DNA of 64,000 bases, from contig NZ_CP034235.1 in assembly GCF_009728935.1 (NCBI RefSeq), positions 6,833,501-6,897,500 of the forward strand, in the 5' to 3' direction. Shown in pieces: positions 1-7,425 of this stretch. Under the pieces are notes generated by a model. The model made no database searches, was not told the DNA's origin, and saw only the letters and a list, made by a program, of their open reading frames with translations. Source of the stretch: Paenibacillus psychroresistens. GTDB lineage: Bacteria; Bacillota; Bacilli; Paenibacillales; NBRC-103111. A program made the translations under genes and the position numbers. Every line of letters begins with the position of its first letter. The first letter of the stretch is position 1.

Positions 1-998
1 TCACCATATTTATCGCCCATCCAACCCGATAATGGCGAGAAGACGAACATCCCTATCGCTAACGGTATAGTTAGGATACCCGCATCTAAAGCATCATAAG
101 AAAGTGCCCCCTGAAAATAAAAAATCAGCATGAACATCACAGACATGCGAGCAATCGCATTTAAAGTTGCAGATACAACGCCAAGTGTGAAAATCCGATT
201 GAAGAACAATGGAATGTGCAGCAGAGGGTTGCTATGCTTCTTTTCAATACGGAGAAAAAGTGGGAATCCAAGAATAAAGGCAATAGCAGAGATCCATACT
301 ACAGGGGAGCTCCAGCTTTGCAAGGGTCCCCAGGTCAGAGCTAGCAGCAACCCAAAGATAGAGATCATATAAGTAACCATGCCCCATACATCGAAGCGTT
401 TTTTCAACGTGGATACTTTGACATCTGTGAAGCCCATGATCCGAATCCCCCAAATCACAGCGACTAAACCAAAAGGAACATTAAACCAGAAGGTCCACTC
501 CCAGCCATATGCCGTCGTAAGCCAACCGCCCAATACAGGCCCAATTATTTGCCCAACTGCAGCAACCATAATATTAACTCCTAATGCCTGACCCAATTGC
601 TTGCTAGGGAAAGCATCTGCCACAATAGCCGTACTGTTCGCCATAACCATTGCACCACCGATCCCCTGCAGCACTCGCATGATAATCAAAATGGTCGAAT
701 TAGCTGCAAAGCCGGATGCTAAGGAAACAATTGTGAATAAGATCATCCCCCATATAAAGAGACGCTTCCGTCCAAATCGATCTGCCAAGCTGCCTGCAAT
801 TAGGACGAAAATTGTTTGAGCAACCATATAGGATAGCATAACCCACATAGCCTGAAGGACTGTTGTATGCAAGCCAGTAATTAAATCGGGCAACGCGATA
901 ATTAAAGTACTGAAGTTCAATGCAGATAATAACGTACCGAGACTCGTCACCGAGAGAATCCACCATTTGGCTTGATTCGAAACGGACGTACTATTCAT
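1..998 (-). CDS. DHA2-type MFS drug efflux transporter, 3' end beyond window
   Basis: I translated this open frame directly; it runs off the left edge, so 332 N-terminal residues are visible of a family that usually has about 450-500. The start ATG at 998 follows AAAGGAAG and lies 5 bases after the stop of the MerR gene, so the two are almost certainly co-transcribed. The N-terminus begins MNSTSVSNQAKWW and is followed by hydrophobic helices. The MFS motif A loop (GSLADRFGRKRLF) is visible, as is a motif C-like stretch (GQIIGPVLGGWLT) typical of proton antiporters in helix 5. This supports a proton-driven exporter of toxic compounds in the cytoplasmic membrane. The substrate cannot be read from sequence. 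The MerR partner suggests drug-induced expression (inference). Confidence 0.88.
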   Translation of the reverse strand, partial: MNSTSVSNQAKWWILSVTSLGTLLSALNFSTLIIALPDLITGLHTTVLQAMWVMLSYMVAQTIFVLIAGSLADRFGRKRLFIWGMILFTIVSLASGFAANSTILIIMRVLQGIGGAMVMANSTAIVADAFPSKQLGQALGVNIMVAAVGQIIGPVLGGWLTTAYGWEWTFWFNVPFGLVAVIWGIRIMGFTDVKVSTLKKRFDVWGMVTYMISIFGLLLALTWGPLQSWSSPVVWISAIAFILGFPLFLRIEKKHSNPLLHIPLFFNRIFTLGVVSATLNAIARMSVMFMLIFYFQGALSYDALDAGILTIPLAIGMFVFSPLSGWMGDKYG

Positions 999-1003
999 TA
1001 GAA

Positions 1004-1450
1004 TTACTTCCTTTCATCATCTAATTTGGCAATGCCTTCGCGAATCCGAATTCGTAAATCCTCCAAATCAGTGCGAAGCTCGTGAATTTTATCTATTTTT
1101 AGGGCAATCAGCTCGAGCTGTTTACTTGCATTTAGATCCATTTCCAGCAGCCTGCTTTTTCTTTCGGCGATATCTGCGGAGTCTTTATAGTGAAGCTTAT
1201 AATCCTGACGTTGAGCATCAAGCGTCGACCCAATTGAGTTAAACAGCTGAAGCTCTTGTAAAGAACAGCCTAGGACATCCTTAGCATTGACAATTTTCTG
1301 CAGGCGTTCAATATGTGCATCCGTATATAAACGAACTCTGCCTTCGCTGCGTTCAGGCGGAGCTAAGATCCCAAGCTCCTCATAGTACCTAATCGTTCGC
1401 TTCGTCAAGCCTGTTCGGTTCGCCACCTCATCGATTTTTAACCAGACCAT
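1004..1450 (-). CDS. MerR family transcriptional regulator
   Basis: A 148-residue protein with an N-terminal MerR winged helix-turn-helix (about residues 3-70: KIDEVANRTGLTKRTIRYYEELG), then a long coiled-coil helix (about 75-125) for dimerisation. There is no large C-terminal ligand-binding domain, so it is a short MerR of the AdhR/YhdM size class rather than a BmrR/TipA type. A longer in-frame TTG start at 1471 exists, but the strong SD GAGGAGTG sits inside that extension, directly upstream of ATG 1450, so I use 1450. It is the first gene of a two-gene unit with the MFS pump and probably controls that unit and itself through the palindrome at 1502-1519. The inducer is unknown. Confidence 0.92.
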   Translation of the reverse strand: MVWLKIDEVANRTGLTKRTIRYYEELGILAPPERSEGRVRLYTDAHIERLQKIVNAKDVLGCSLQELQLFNSIGSTLDAQRQDYKLHYKDSADIAERKSRLLEMDLNASKQLELIALKIDKIHELRTDLEDLRIRIREGIAKLDDERK

Positions 1451-1483
1451 AGAATCACTCCTCGTAAGCAATCTCTAATTTCT

Positions 1484-1519
1484 AGTTTAGAATAAACTGT
1501 CGTTAACGTCAACGTTAAC
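1484..1519 (-). promoter_or_regulatory. MerR-type promoter with palindromic operator
   Basis: Upstream of the MerR gene, GTTAACGT and ACGTTAAC form perfect 8-bp arms around two bases (1502-1519). On the minus strand a -35 box TTGACG (1512-1507) lies inside this palindrome, with a weak -10 TAAACT (1489-1484) after 17 bases. An operator overlapping the -35 of its own promoter is the usual MerR arrangement, although MerR activators commonly have 19-20 bp spacers. Promoter box assignment is by eye. Confidence 0.65.
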
Positions 1520-1536
1520 TTTAATCCAAAAAAAAA

Positions 1537-2529
1537 TCATTTACTAACTAAAGCATCCCGATTGCTTGCCATTGGCGGCTGCTCCAACCAGCCTTTTTCC
1601 AACATGAGGTCCGATCCATCCTTTAAGTAATCTGCTGTTTCTGCCATAAGTCGAGTTAAATCAACAATGATATCCGATCTTCCACATTGACTAACCGCAA
1701 TCCCATATCTGGCAAGTGTAAGCTGTGACAGAGAAATAGTCAGGAACATCATAAGTTTTTCTGAAAATGGAGCTTCTGTTGCTTGAGTTACCTCATCCTC
1801 AATAGTTGGAAATGTTGGCAAGTCATCATCCTTCAATATAGTTTGCAGCACCCCAATTTGTTTAGATGCTGCTTCTTTACCTCTTAAGAGATGCTTAAGA
1901 ATATCTTTGGATTTAGTAACCTGACTAAACCCCAGCAGTATAGTTTCAGCATGTATCATTCCTACTAGACTAAAGACAATCTCTTTAATTTCTAGTCCAT
2001 TGATTGTCCGTGGATGACCTAAGAAACCTTTATAGGCCGTTTTCTTGTTTAAATACTCGACCTGCTCTGGAGTTGGAATATGCGGAGGTGAGAATTCGAT
2101 CCCTTTAATCAGACTAAGATCACTGGCTTGATTATATAAAGCAATATTCAATGTAAGCAGATTAGAGTAAAATTGCCTCACTTCTTTATCCAAGGAAGTA
2201 TTCAAGGCAATACCAATTACAATCATTCCGTATTCGGACAAACGTCTAATGCTGAATAAGCAAAACTTATCCGTATACAAACGAGGTGCAGCTAAATTTA
2301 AATCAGCTTCACCAAAACTCTCGGTGAGGGGATAATGGATTCGATCCAAAAAAAGCTTGGAACCTGAAACAGACTTCACGGCGTTTTGCAGCCCTTGTTC
2401 GAGAAACGTCTTTATATCAGAGTCTTCCACGTAGTGTAGAAATGAACGCAAAATGATTACAGAAGCTGAATTGCTAATATAGGTAGTCCATAAATTAGTC
2501 ATCTCAGAAGCATTTAACTGAAATTTCAT
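1537..2529 (-). CDS. DUF3231 family protein
   Basis: A 330-residue protein that I recognise as DUF3231, common in Bacillus and Paenibacillus. It contains two copies of a helical domain. The first is at about residues 8-150 (LWTTYISNSASVIILRSFLHYVED) and the second at about 175-320 (FSLVGMIHAETILLGFSQ), consistent with a tandem ferritin-like four-helix architecture. It has no signal peptide or membrane segment, so it is probably cytoplasmic. ATG 2529 follows AAAGGGG. It is transcribed away from the TetR gene; the roughly 230 bases between the two divergent starts hold the TetR promoter and two operator-like sites. The biochemical role is unknown, although its position suggests it could share TetR control. 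Confidence 0.85.
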   Translation of the reverse strand: MKFQLNASEMTNLWTTYISNSASVIILRSFLHYVEDSDIKTFLEQGLQNAVKSVSGSKLFLDRIHYPLTESFGEADLNLAAPRLYTDKFCLFSIRRLSEYGMIVIGIALNTSLDKEVRQFYSNLLTLNIALYNQASDLSLIKGIEFSPPHIPTPEQVEYLNKKTAYKGFLGHPRTINGLEIKEIVFSLVGMIHAETILLGFSQVTKSKDILKHLLRGKEAASKQIGVLQTILKDDDLPTFPTIEDEVTQATEAPFSEKLMMFLTISLSQLTLARYGIAVSQCGRSDIIVDLTRLMAETADYLKDGSDLMLEKGWLEQPPMASNRDALVSK

Positions 2530-2660
2530 GATAAACCCCTTTCACTTGTTTCAGTTATCATTTGTATAAATATTAGTAATTATGTATGAGGAAAATAACG
2601 CCAGTTTCTGGCTCTATAGTTTCTCACCTATCATCGATCGTGGGAAGCATTTACCACAAA

Positions 2661-2739
2661 AATGAACCAACGGTCATTAATTTGCAATAATTTTTATAAT
2701 ACGCTATATTTACTCCATCAACTAGAATGACTGGTCATT
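2661..2739 (+). promoter_or_regulatory. Promoter flanked by two TetR-type operators
   Basis: Two palindromic sites bracket a sigma-A type promoter. Site 1 at 2661-2678 is AATGAACCAACGGTCATT (5-bp outer arms). Site 2 at 2726-2739 is AATGACTGGTCATT (6-bp perfect arms). Between them lie -35 TTGCAA (2682-2687) and -10 TATATT (2705-2710), spaced exactly 17 bp. Site 2 falls at or just after the transcription start, so occupancy would block initiation. This fits autorepression by the TetR protein encoded just downstream and co-control of the MMPL exporter. Confidence 0.75.
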
Positions 2740-2771
2740 TTTTAAAATAATATAAGAAAGGAATGTGTGCC

Positions 2772-3653
2772 TTGAAGGATAAAAAACAGCTGATTATTAG
2801 TGCAGCGATTAAATGCTTTGCTCAAAAAGGGTTTCATGCCACTTCAATTCAAGAAATTGTCGATACAGCCGGTATAGCAAAAGGCTCGGTTTATAGTTAT
2901 TTTAAATCGAAGGAAGATTTACTCTTTGTGGCGATTAAGCATGAATACGATCGAATGATGAGCGGGGTTCTTTCAGTAGCTAATGACATAAATCTCACAC
3001 CTCGAGAAAGACTAGCCGCTCAATTTCAGCACATGCTGCAAGTCACACTGGAATATAGTGATTTTATCGCTACTTTAAAGAATGAAACGGATTTAATGGT
3101 CAATGACCAAATGAAGGCTTTTTTGAACGACATGCACAAAGCCGATTTTCAATGGTACTGCCAAAGTATATTGGCAATTTATGGAGATGATGCGAAGCCC
3201 TATGTATTCGATGCGGCGATTATTATTCAAGCTGTTGTCAAACACTTCACATACATGGATCGGGTTCAGCTAGAATCCACAGAGTTAACTAGGTTTTTTA
3301 TGGATCGTTTGGATGACTTGGTTGATGGAATGATTCGGAAGCAACAGAAGCCCATACTCAATAAGGAACAATCCGAGAATAATGCAAATCCCTGTTCGCC
3401 AGACACCAGCTTTTCCTATGAAGATAGCCTGAAAGCTGTACAGTCCATCCGTGTTTATATTAAACAATCCAAGCTAGAAACTAAGATAAAGACAGCCTCA
3501 TTGTCTTACCTAACCGTCCTAGACCATGAAATAACAAAAGATCAGATAGACCCCATTATCACCACAGCAATGATCAGCCATCTCAAGAGCTTAGGCCTCG
3601 CAGAAATCCTGATCAACCTGAACAATTTAGAGCATTATGCTTTAAACCAATAA
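2772..3653 (+). CDS. TetR/AcrR family transcriptional regulator
   Basis: The N-terminal TetR helix-turn-helix is clear (about residues 1-50: SIQEIVDTAGIAKGSVYSYF), followed by an all-helical ligand-binding region. At about 293 residues it is longer than the usual 190-220. The extra C-terminal part (about 210-293) follows a low-complexity Asn/Ser linker and is helical, with no domain I recognise. An ATG at 2763 is in frame, but AAGAAAGGA abuts it with no spacing; the TTG at 2772 has proper spacing and gives the canonical start MKDKKQLIISAAIKCF, so I choose it. The MMPL exporter starts 25 bp downstream on the same strand. Likely an autorepressor released by a substrate of that pump (inference). 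Confidence 0.9.
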   Translation: MKDKKQLIISAAIKCFAQKGFHATSIQEIVDTAGIAKGSVYSYFKSKEDLLFVAIKHEYDRMMSGVLSVANDINLTPRERLAAQFQHMLQVTLEYSDFIATLKNETDLMVNDQMKAFLNDMHKADFQWYCQSILAIYGDDAKPYVFDAAIIIQAVVKHFTYMDRVQLESTELTRFFMDRLDDLVDGMIRKQQKPILNKEQSENNANPCSPDTSFSYEDSLKAVQSIRVYIKQSKLETKIKTASLSYLTVLDHEITKDQIDPIITTAMISHLKSLGLAEILINLNNLEHYALNQ

Positions 3654-3678
3654 TTTTAGAAAAAAGAAGGAGTCGTTT

Positions 3679-5916
3679 ATGGCTAAATATCTCTATCGTT
3701 TCGGAAAATGGTCTTATCGCAAGCGTCGTTTAGTTGTTATCGGTTGGATCCTTGTTCTCTTAGCAACTGTTGTCGTTGGGTTATCCTTCAAAGGTGCAAC
3801 AAGCAGTGAATTCTCGATTCCAGGAACAAAAGCTCAAGTAGCGATCGATTTGCTCAACAAAGAATTTCCAGGAGCCAATGGCGGTAATGTTCGAATGATT
3901 TTTGCTGCCCCTGCCGGCAAAACCTTGGACTCGGAAGATGTTAAGAAAACAATCACAGCTACCCTCGAACAAGCCAAGAAGGATACAGAGGTTGTCGCTA
4001 TTCTCGATCCCTATAATCTTAAAACGATAAATCAAGACAAAACGATCGGCTTCGCTGATATCATTTATAAAGCCGAGACACAAAAGGTATCTAGAGAGTC
4101 CAAAGAGCATATCGTCGAAAGCGCCAAAATATCTCGTGATGCAGGCGTACAAACGGAGTTTGGCGGATCTGTTCAACTCACAGATTTTGAAACCAGCCCT
4201 GTTCCAGAGGTCATTGGCGTATTCGTCGCTTATGCCATTCTTGCTTTTACGTTCGCTTCCTTGCTAGCAGCTGGTCTTCCTATTCTTACAGCCATTGTAG
4301 GCGTTGGAATTGGGATTATGGGTGTCTTATTCGTCTCCCGCTTCGTTCCGATGACATCGACCGCTACCATTCTTGCTATCATGCTAGGTTTGGCAGTTGG
4401 AATTGATTATGCGCTTTTCATTGTCTCGCGTCATCGCCAACAGCTTGCTGAAGGCTTGGAATTAGAAGAGTCCGTTGGCCGAGCTGTTGGTACTGCGGGT
4501 AGTGCAGTCGTATTCGCAGGCTTAACAGTCATTGTTGCCCTTGCAGGCTTATCAATAACCGGTGTGCCATTCCTCTCCATTATGGGATTAGCCGCTTCAT
4601 TCACCGTTCTAATCGCCGTTTTAATCGCAATCAATTTAATTCCAGCTGTGCTAGGTATGGCAGGAAGTCGTATCAGTCCAGCTAAGTATTCACGCTTGTT
4701 TCGCAAGCCACCTACTGCTGCTAACCAAAAAACCGTCTCACTTCGTTGGGGACGTTTTGTCTCAAGGCATCCGGTAATTATTATCCTAATCGTTGTTATC
4801 ACACTGGTTACTGTCAGTCTCCCTGCACTCCATATGAGATTAGGTTTGCCTGATAACGGAGCCAAGCCTGAAGAAACAACAGAACGAAAAGGCTATGAAT
4901 TGCTATCAAAAGGCTTTGGTCCTGGATTTAATGGACCTTTGGTCGTCGTTATCGATGTAGTTGGCAAAAAAGCTCCCACGGAAGCCGCGCAAGCCGTAAT
5001 GAAAGAATTATCTGCTCTGCCGAATGTTGCCTTTGTAGCACAGCCCAACTGGAACCAAACGAATAAAATCGCACTGATCAGCGTCATTCCCAAAACAGGT
5101 CCCAACACTTTGGAAACTGTCGATTTAGTCCATTATATTCGTAATGATATGGACGCCTTACAGAAGGCTCAAGAAGTAGACCTTTATATTACTGGAGCTA
5201 CTGCGGTCAATATTGATGTATCTGCTAAATTGAATTCGGCCTTGCCTGTATTTGCTTTAGTAGTAGTTGGTTTAGCCTTGATACTCTTGGCCCTAGTTTT
5301 CCGGTCCTTGCTTGTTCCGCTTAAATCCGTGATTGGGTTTTTGCTAAGTCTTGCTTCCTCATTGGGTGTAGTGGTATTTATTTTCCAAGATGGCCACTTT
5401 CTTAAGGTACTCGGCATGTCGCAATCTGCGCCAATTCTAAGCTTTCTCCCTGTACTTGTTACCGGTGTATTGTTTGGTTTAGCTATGGATTATGAAGTGT
5501 TCTTAGTTAGCCGGATGCGCGAGGATTATATCCATACGGGGAAAGCGCGTGAATCCGTCATTATGGGAATTGGACACAGTGGTCGTGTAGTAACTGCTGC
5601 TGGTCTAATCATGGCGGCTGTATTCTCCAGCTTTATTTTTACCGAAGATCCGATTACAAAAGCAATGGGTGTAGCCTTAACCTTTGGTGTCCTGGTCGAT
5701 GCATTCGTCGTCCGTATGACTCTTGTCCCAGCAGTTATGATCCTTCTCGGCCGTTCCGCTTGGTATATCCCGAAATGGTTTGATCGGATTCTGCCTAACA
5801 TTGATATTGAAGGTCAATCCTTGCTTAAACATTTGTCTGATACAACACCGGTTGCTGCTCAAGCTCAAGCTTTAAATGCACCTGCTAGCCCGCTGCCTAA
5901 ACGCAAACGTCGTTAA
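3679..5916 (+). CDS. MMPL/RND family transporter (YdfJ-like)
   Basis: A 745-residue polytopic membrane protein with two homologous halves. Each half has one N-terminal helix (first at about residues 17-36), a large extracytoplasmic loop (about 40-170 and 400-510) and a five-helix bundle. Each bundle contains the acidic Asp-Tyr pair used for proton relay in MmpL-type proteins: VGIDYALFIVSRHR near residue 245 and LAMDYEVFLVSRMRED near 605. The length matches B. subtilis YdfJ and actinobacterial MmpL-like exporters. SD AAGGAG is 6 bases before ATG. The gene is co-transcribed with the upstream TetR gene and ends at a hairpin terminator. It is probably a proton-driven exporter of a lipophilic compound. 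The C-terminus ends in a basic tail (PKRKRR). Confidence 0.93.
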   Translation: MAKYLYRFGKWSYRKRRLVVIGWILVLLATVVVGLSFKGATSSEFSIPGTKAQVAIDLLNKEFPGANGGNVRMIFAAPAGKTLDSEDVKKTITATLEQAKKDTEVVAILDPYNLKTINQDKTIGFADIIYKAETQKVSRESKEHIVESAKISRDAGVQTEFGGSVQLTDFETSPVPEVIGVFVAYAILAFTFASLLAAGLPILTAIVGVGIGIMGVLFVSRFVPMTSTATILAIMLGLAVGIDYALFIVSRHRQQLAEGLELEESVGRAVGTAGSAVVFAGLTVIVALAGLSITGVPFLSIMGLAASFTVLIAVLIAINLIPAVLGMAGSRISPAKYSRLFRKPPTAANQKTVSLRWGRFVSRHPVIIILIVVITLVTVSLPALHMRLGLPDNGAKPEETTERKGYELLSKGFGPGFNGPLVVVIDVVGKKAPTEAAQAVMKELSALPNVAFVAQPNWNQTNKIALISVIPKTGPNTLETVDLVHYIRNDMDALQKAQEVDLYITGATAVNIDVSAKLNSALPVFALVVVGLALILLALVFRSLLVPLKSVIGFLLSLASSLGVVVFIFQDGHFLKVLGMSQSAPILSFLPVLVTGVLFGLAMDYEVFLVSRMREDYIHTGKARESVIMGIGHSGRVVTAAGLIMAAVFSSFIFTEDPITKAMGVALTFGVLVDAFVVRMTLVPAVMILLGRSAWYIPKWFDRILPNIDIEGQSLLKHLSDTTPVAAQAQALNAPASPLPKRKRR

Positions 5917-5930
5917 AATAACAAGCACCT

Positions 5931-5994
5931 AAAAGCCGCTCTAACCCTAGCTTTGCAGTTCATATCGCTGCAACTGGGACTGGGGCGGCTTTTT
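5931..5994 (+). terminator. Branched intrinsic terminator after MMPL gene
   Basis: AAAAGCCGC (5931-5939) pairs with GCGGCTTTT (5985-5993), followed by a T run. An inner hairpin TTGCAG/CTGCAA (5953-5958 and 5968-5973) would stack on it. It lies 15 bp after the MMPL stop. Confidence 0.8.
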
Positions 5995-6397
5995 GGCTTA
6001 AGATTTTGATTCTTCCAAATAGTTTTGGACGTTTTTTCAGCTTCAAATTTAACTGATTCATATACAACTTTTCCGTTTAAGAATTCCCTCTGCCTAGAAT
6101 CAATAACTGGAAAACATACTGTTAATTACTTGAAGAATGGCTATTCTGATCATTTAAATGGAATTGCTCCTGATAATGTTTTAGTAAATCGATATATTCG
6201 TAAAAAAAGTTATTTTAAAGGGATATTTTCCAGTTAACTGCTGATAAGACTGCGTTTATGCTATATTAGCAGGAGGTTTTCCAGTTAGTATAAGAAAATT
6301 AGGTGTACCTGTTAGCGCACTTTGTGGTTGTCTAGTTGTCAGTAAGTCACCAATCTTATATATTCAAAGTAAATGCAAATGGAAGGTAGATGATCCA
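5995..6397. other. Intergenic stretch, no confident gene
   Basis: About 400 bases between the MMPL terminator and the ankyrin gene. A 70-codon open frame (TTG at 6025 to 6237) has no ribosome binding site and an unconvincing composition, so I do not call it. The motif AACTGGAAAAC near 6108 recurs inverted as TTTTCCAGTTA near 6229 and 6280, suggesting a possible long-range hairpin or regulatory repeat. I see no clear promoter. Confidence 0.4.
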
Positions 6398-7273
6398 ATG
6401 GAACGAATAGTTGATGATTCATCGAGAGACGCGAGGTTTTCCTCCACATTCCCGATTGCAGTTCGCTCGGTAAAAACAGGTGATGTGGAAACTCTCGAAC
6501 GTTTGCTGCAAGAACAGCCTGAATTAGCTACAGTTAGCTCGTTACAAGGTCGTACGCTGCTACATCATCTATGTGATTTTCCTGGCCATTATCCGCGAGC
6601 CATTGAAACGGGTTCAGCTTTGATTGCCTCAGGTGCAGATGTTCATGCACGTGCAATAAATTCGGTTCATGGAGAATCCGGCTTACAATGGGCAGCCAGT
6701 AATGATGACTCCAACCTCGTTAACTTACTCATCGATGCAGGTGCAGCTGTGAATGGACTGAACGATGACCTGCGTCCTCTGGCACAAGCATTGTGGTATG
6801 GGTTTCCACAGGTTGCAGAAACTTTAGTCAAACGAGGAGCAACAATTAATCTCGAATTTGCTGCAGGACTTGGTCGGATAGATTTACTTTCAGCCTTCTT
6901 AGATACTAATCGTGTGTTGCTTCAGGGTGCTGGAAAGCATACTCCACCAATAAATGCTGCTGTCTTGGCTGCCGGACAGTCTGATGAGCTTATTGAGCAG
7001 GCACTTACTTATGCAGTAATAGCTGGGAATATAGAAGGAGTAAAATATCTTCTAGATTGTGGCGCTGACATTAATGCTCAGCCATCTGGCTTCGATGGTC
7101 AAGCTACACCTCTTCACCGAGCAGTAGCCAGAGGAAATGGAGAGATGGTTCGATTCCTCATAAGTCATGGAGCCAATATGGAGATAGCCGATCGCATATA
7201 TGGCTCAACTGCCCTCGGCTGGGCAGAGCACTTGGAGTTACCAAGTATGATCGAGCTGCTCCGCTCGATTTAG
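6398..7273 (+). CDS. Ankyrin repeat protein
   Basis: A 291-residue cytoplasmic protein made almost entirely of about seven ankyrin repeats of roughly 33 residues. Recognisable repeat signatures include WAASNDDSNLVNLLIDAGA, TYAVIAGNIEGVKYLLDCGA and TPLHRAVARGNGEMVRFLIS. There is no signal peptide, membrane segment or fused catalytic domain. The start ATG follows GGAAGG about 9 bases upstream. Ankyrin solenoids mediate protein-protein contacts; no partner is evident, as the neighbours are an unrelated exporter and an oppositely oriented sigma/anti-sigma pair. It is monocistronic. A GC-rich stem (GGCAGCG at 7277 pairing with CGCTGCC at 7310) sits just after the stop, without a T run. Confidence 0.9.
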   Translation: MERIVDDSSRDARFSSTFPIAVRSVKTGDVETLERLLQEQPELATVSSLQGRTLLHHLCDFPGHYPRAIETGSALIASGADVHARAINSVHGESGLQWAASNDDSNLVNLLIDAGAAVNGLNDDLRPLAQALWYGFPQVAETLVKRGATINLEFAAGLGRIDLLSAFLDTNRVLLQGAGKHTPPINAAVLAAGQSDELIEQALTYAVIAGNIEGVKYLLDCGADINAQPSGFDGQATPLHRAVARGNGEMVRFLISHGANMEIADRIYGSTALGWAEHLELPSMIELLRSI

Positions 7274-7337
7274 CGCGGCAGCGACGCTTTAAATCCTCAG
7301 ATCCCGCTCCGCTGCCAGATTAAGCGCAGCCTCGCGC

Positions 7338-7383
7338 AAAAAAAAGCCATCCTCTGGCAGATTAATTACCACCTTAGGATGCC
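7338..7383 (-). terminator. Intrinsic terminator after the DUF4179 gene
   Basis: On the minus strand GGCATCCT (7383-7376) pairs, with one mismatch, with AGGATGGC (7353-7346), followed by eight T residues (7345-7338). It lies about 45 bp past the stop of the anti-sigma-like gene. Confidence 0.6.
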
Positions 7384-7425
7384 TTTCTCTTCCCTCTATC
7401 CCTGCAACTAACCACTCACTTCCAA

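Noticed and set aside
700..966. 88-codon minus-strand frame
   Set aside because: Out-of-frame shadow of the MFS transporter, whose true frame is open through the window edge.
2763..2771. ATG start three codons earlier for the TetR regulator
   Set aside because: The AAGAAAGGA element touches this ATG with no spacing; the TTG at 2772 has correct spacing and gives the usual N-terminus.
6025..6237. 70-residue plus-strand frame
   Set aside because: TTG start without SD, no recognisable domain, and part of it resembles the intergenic repeat motif.
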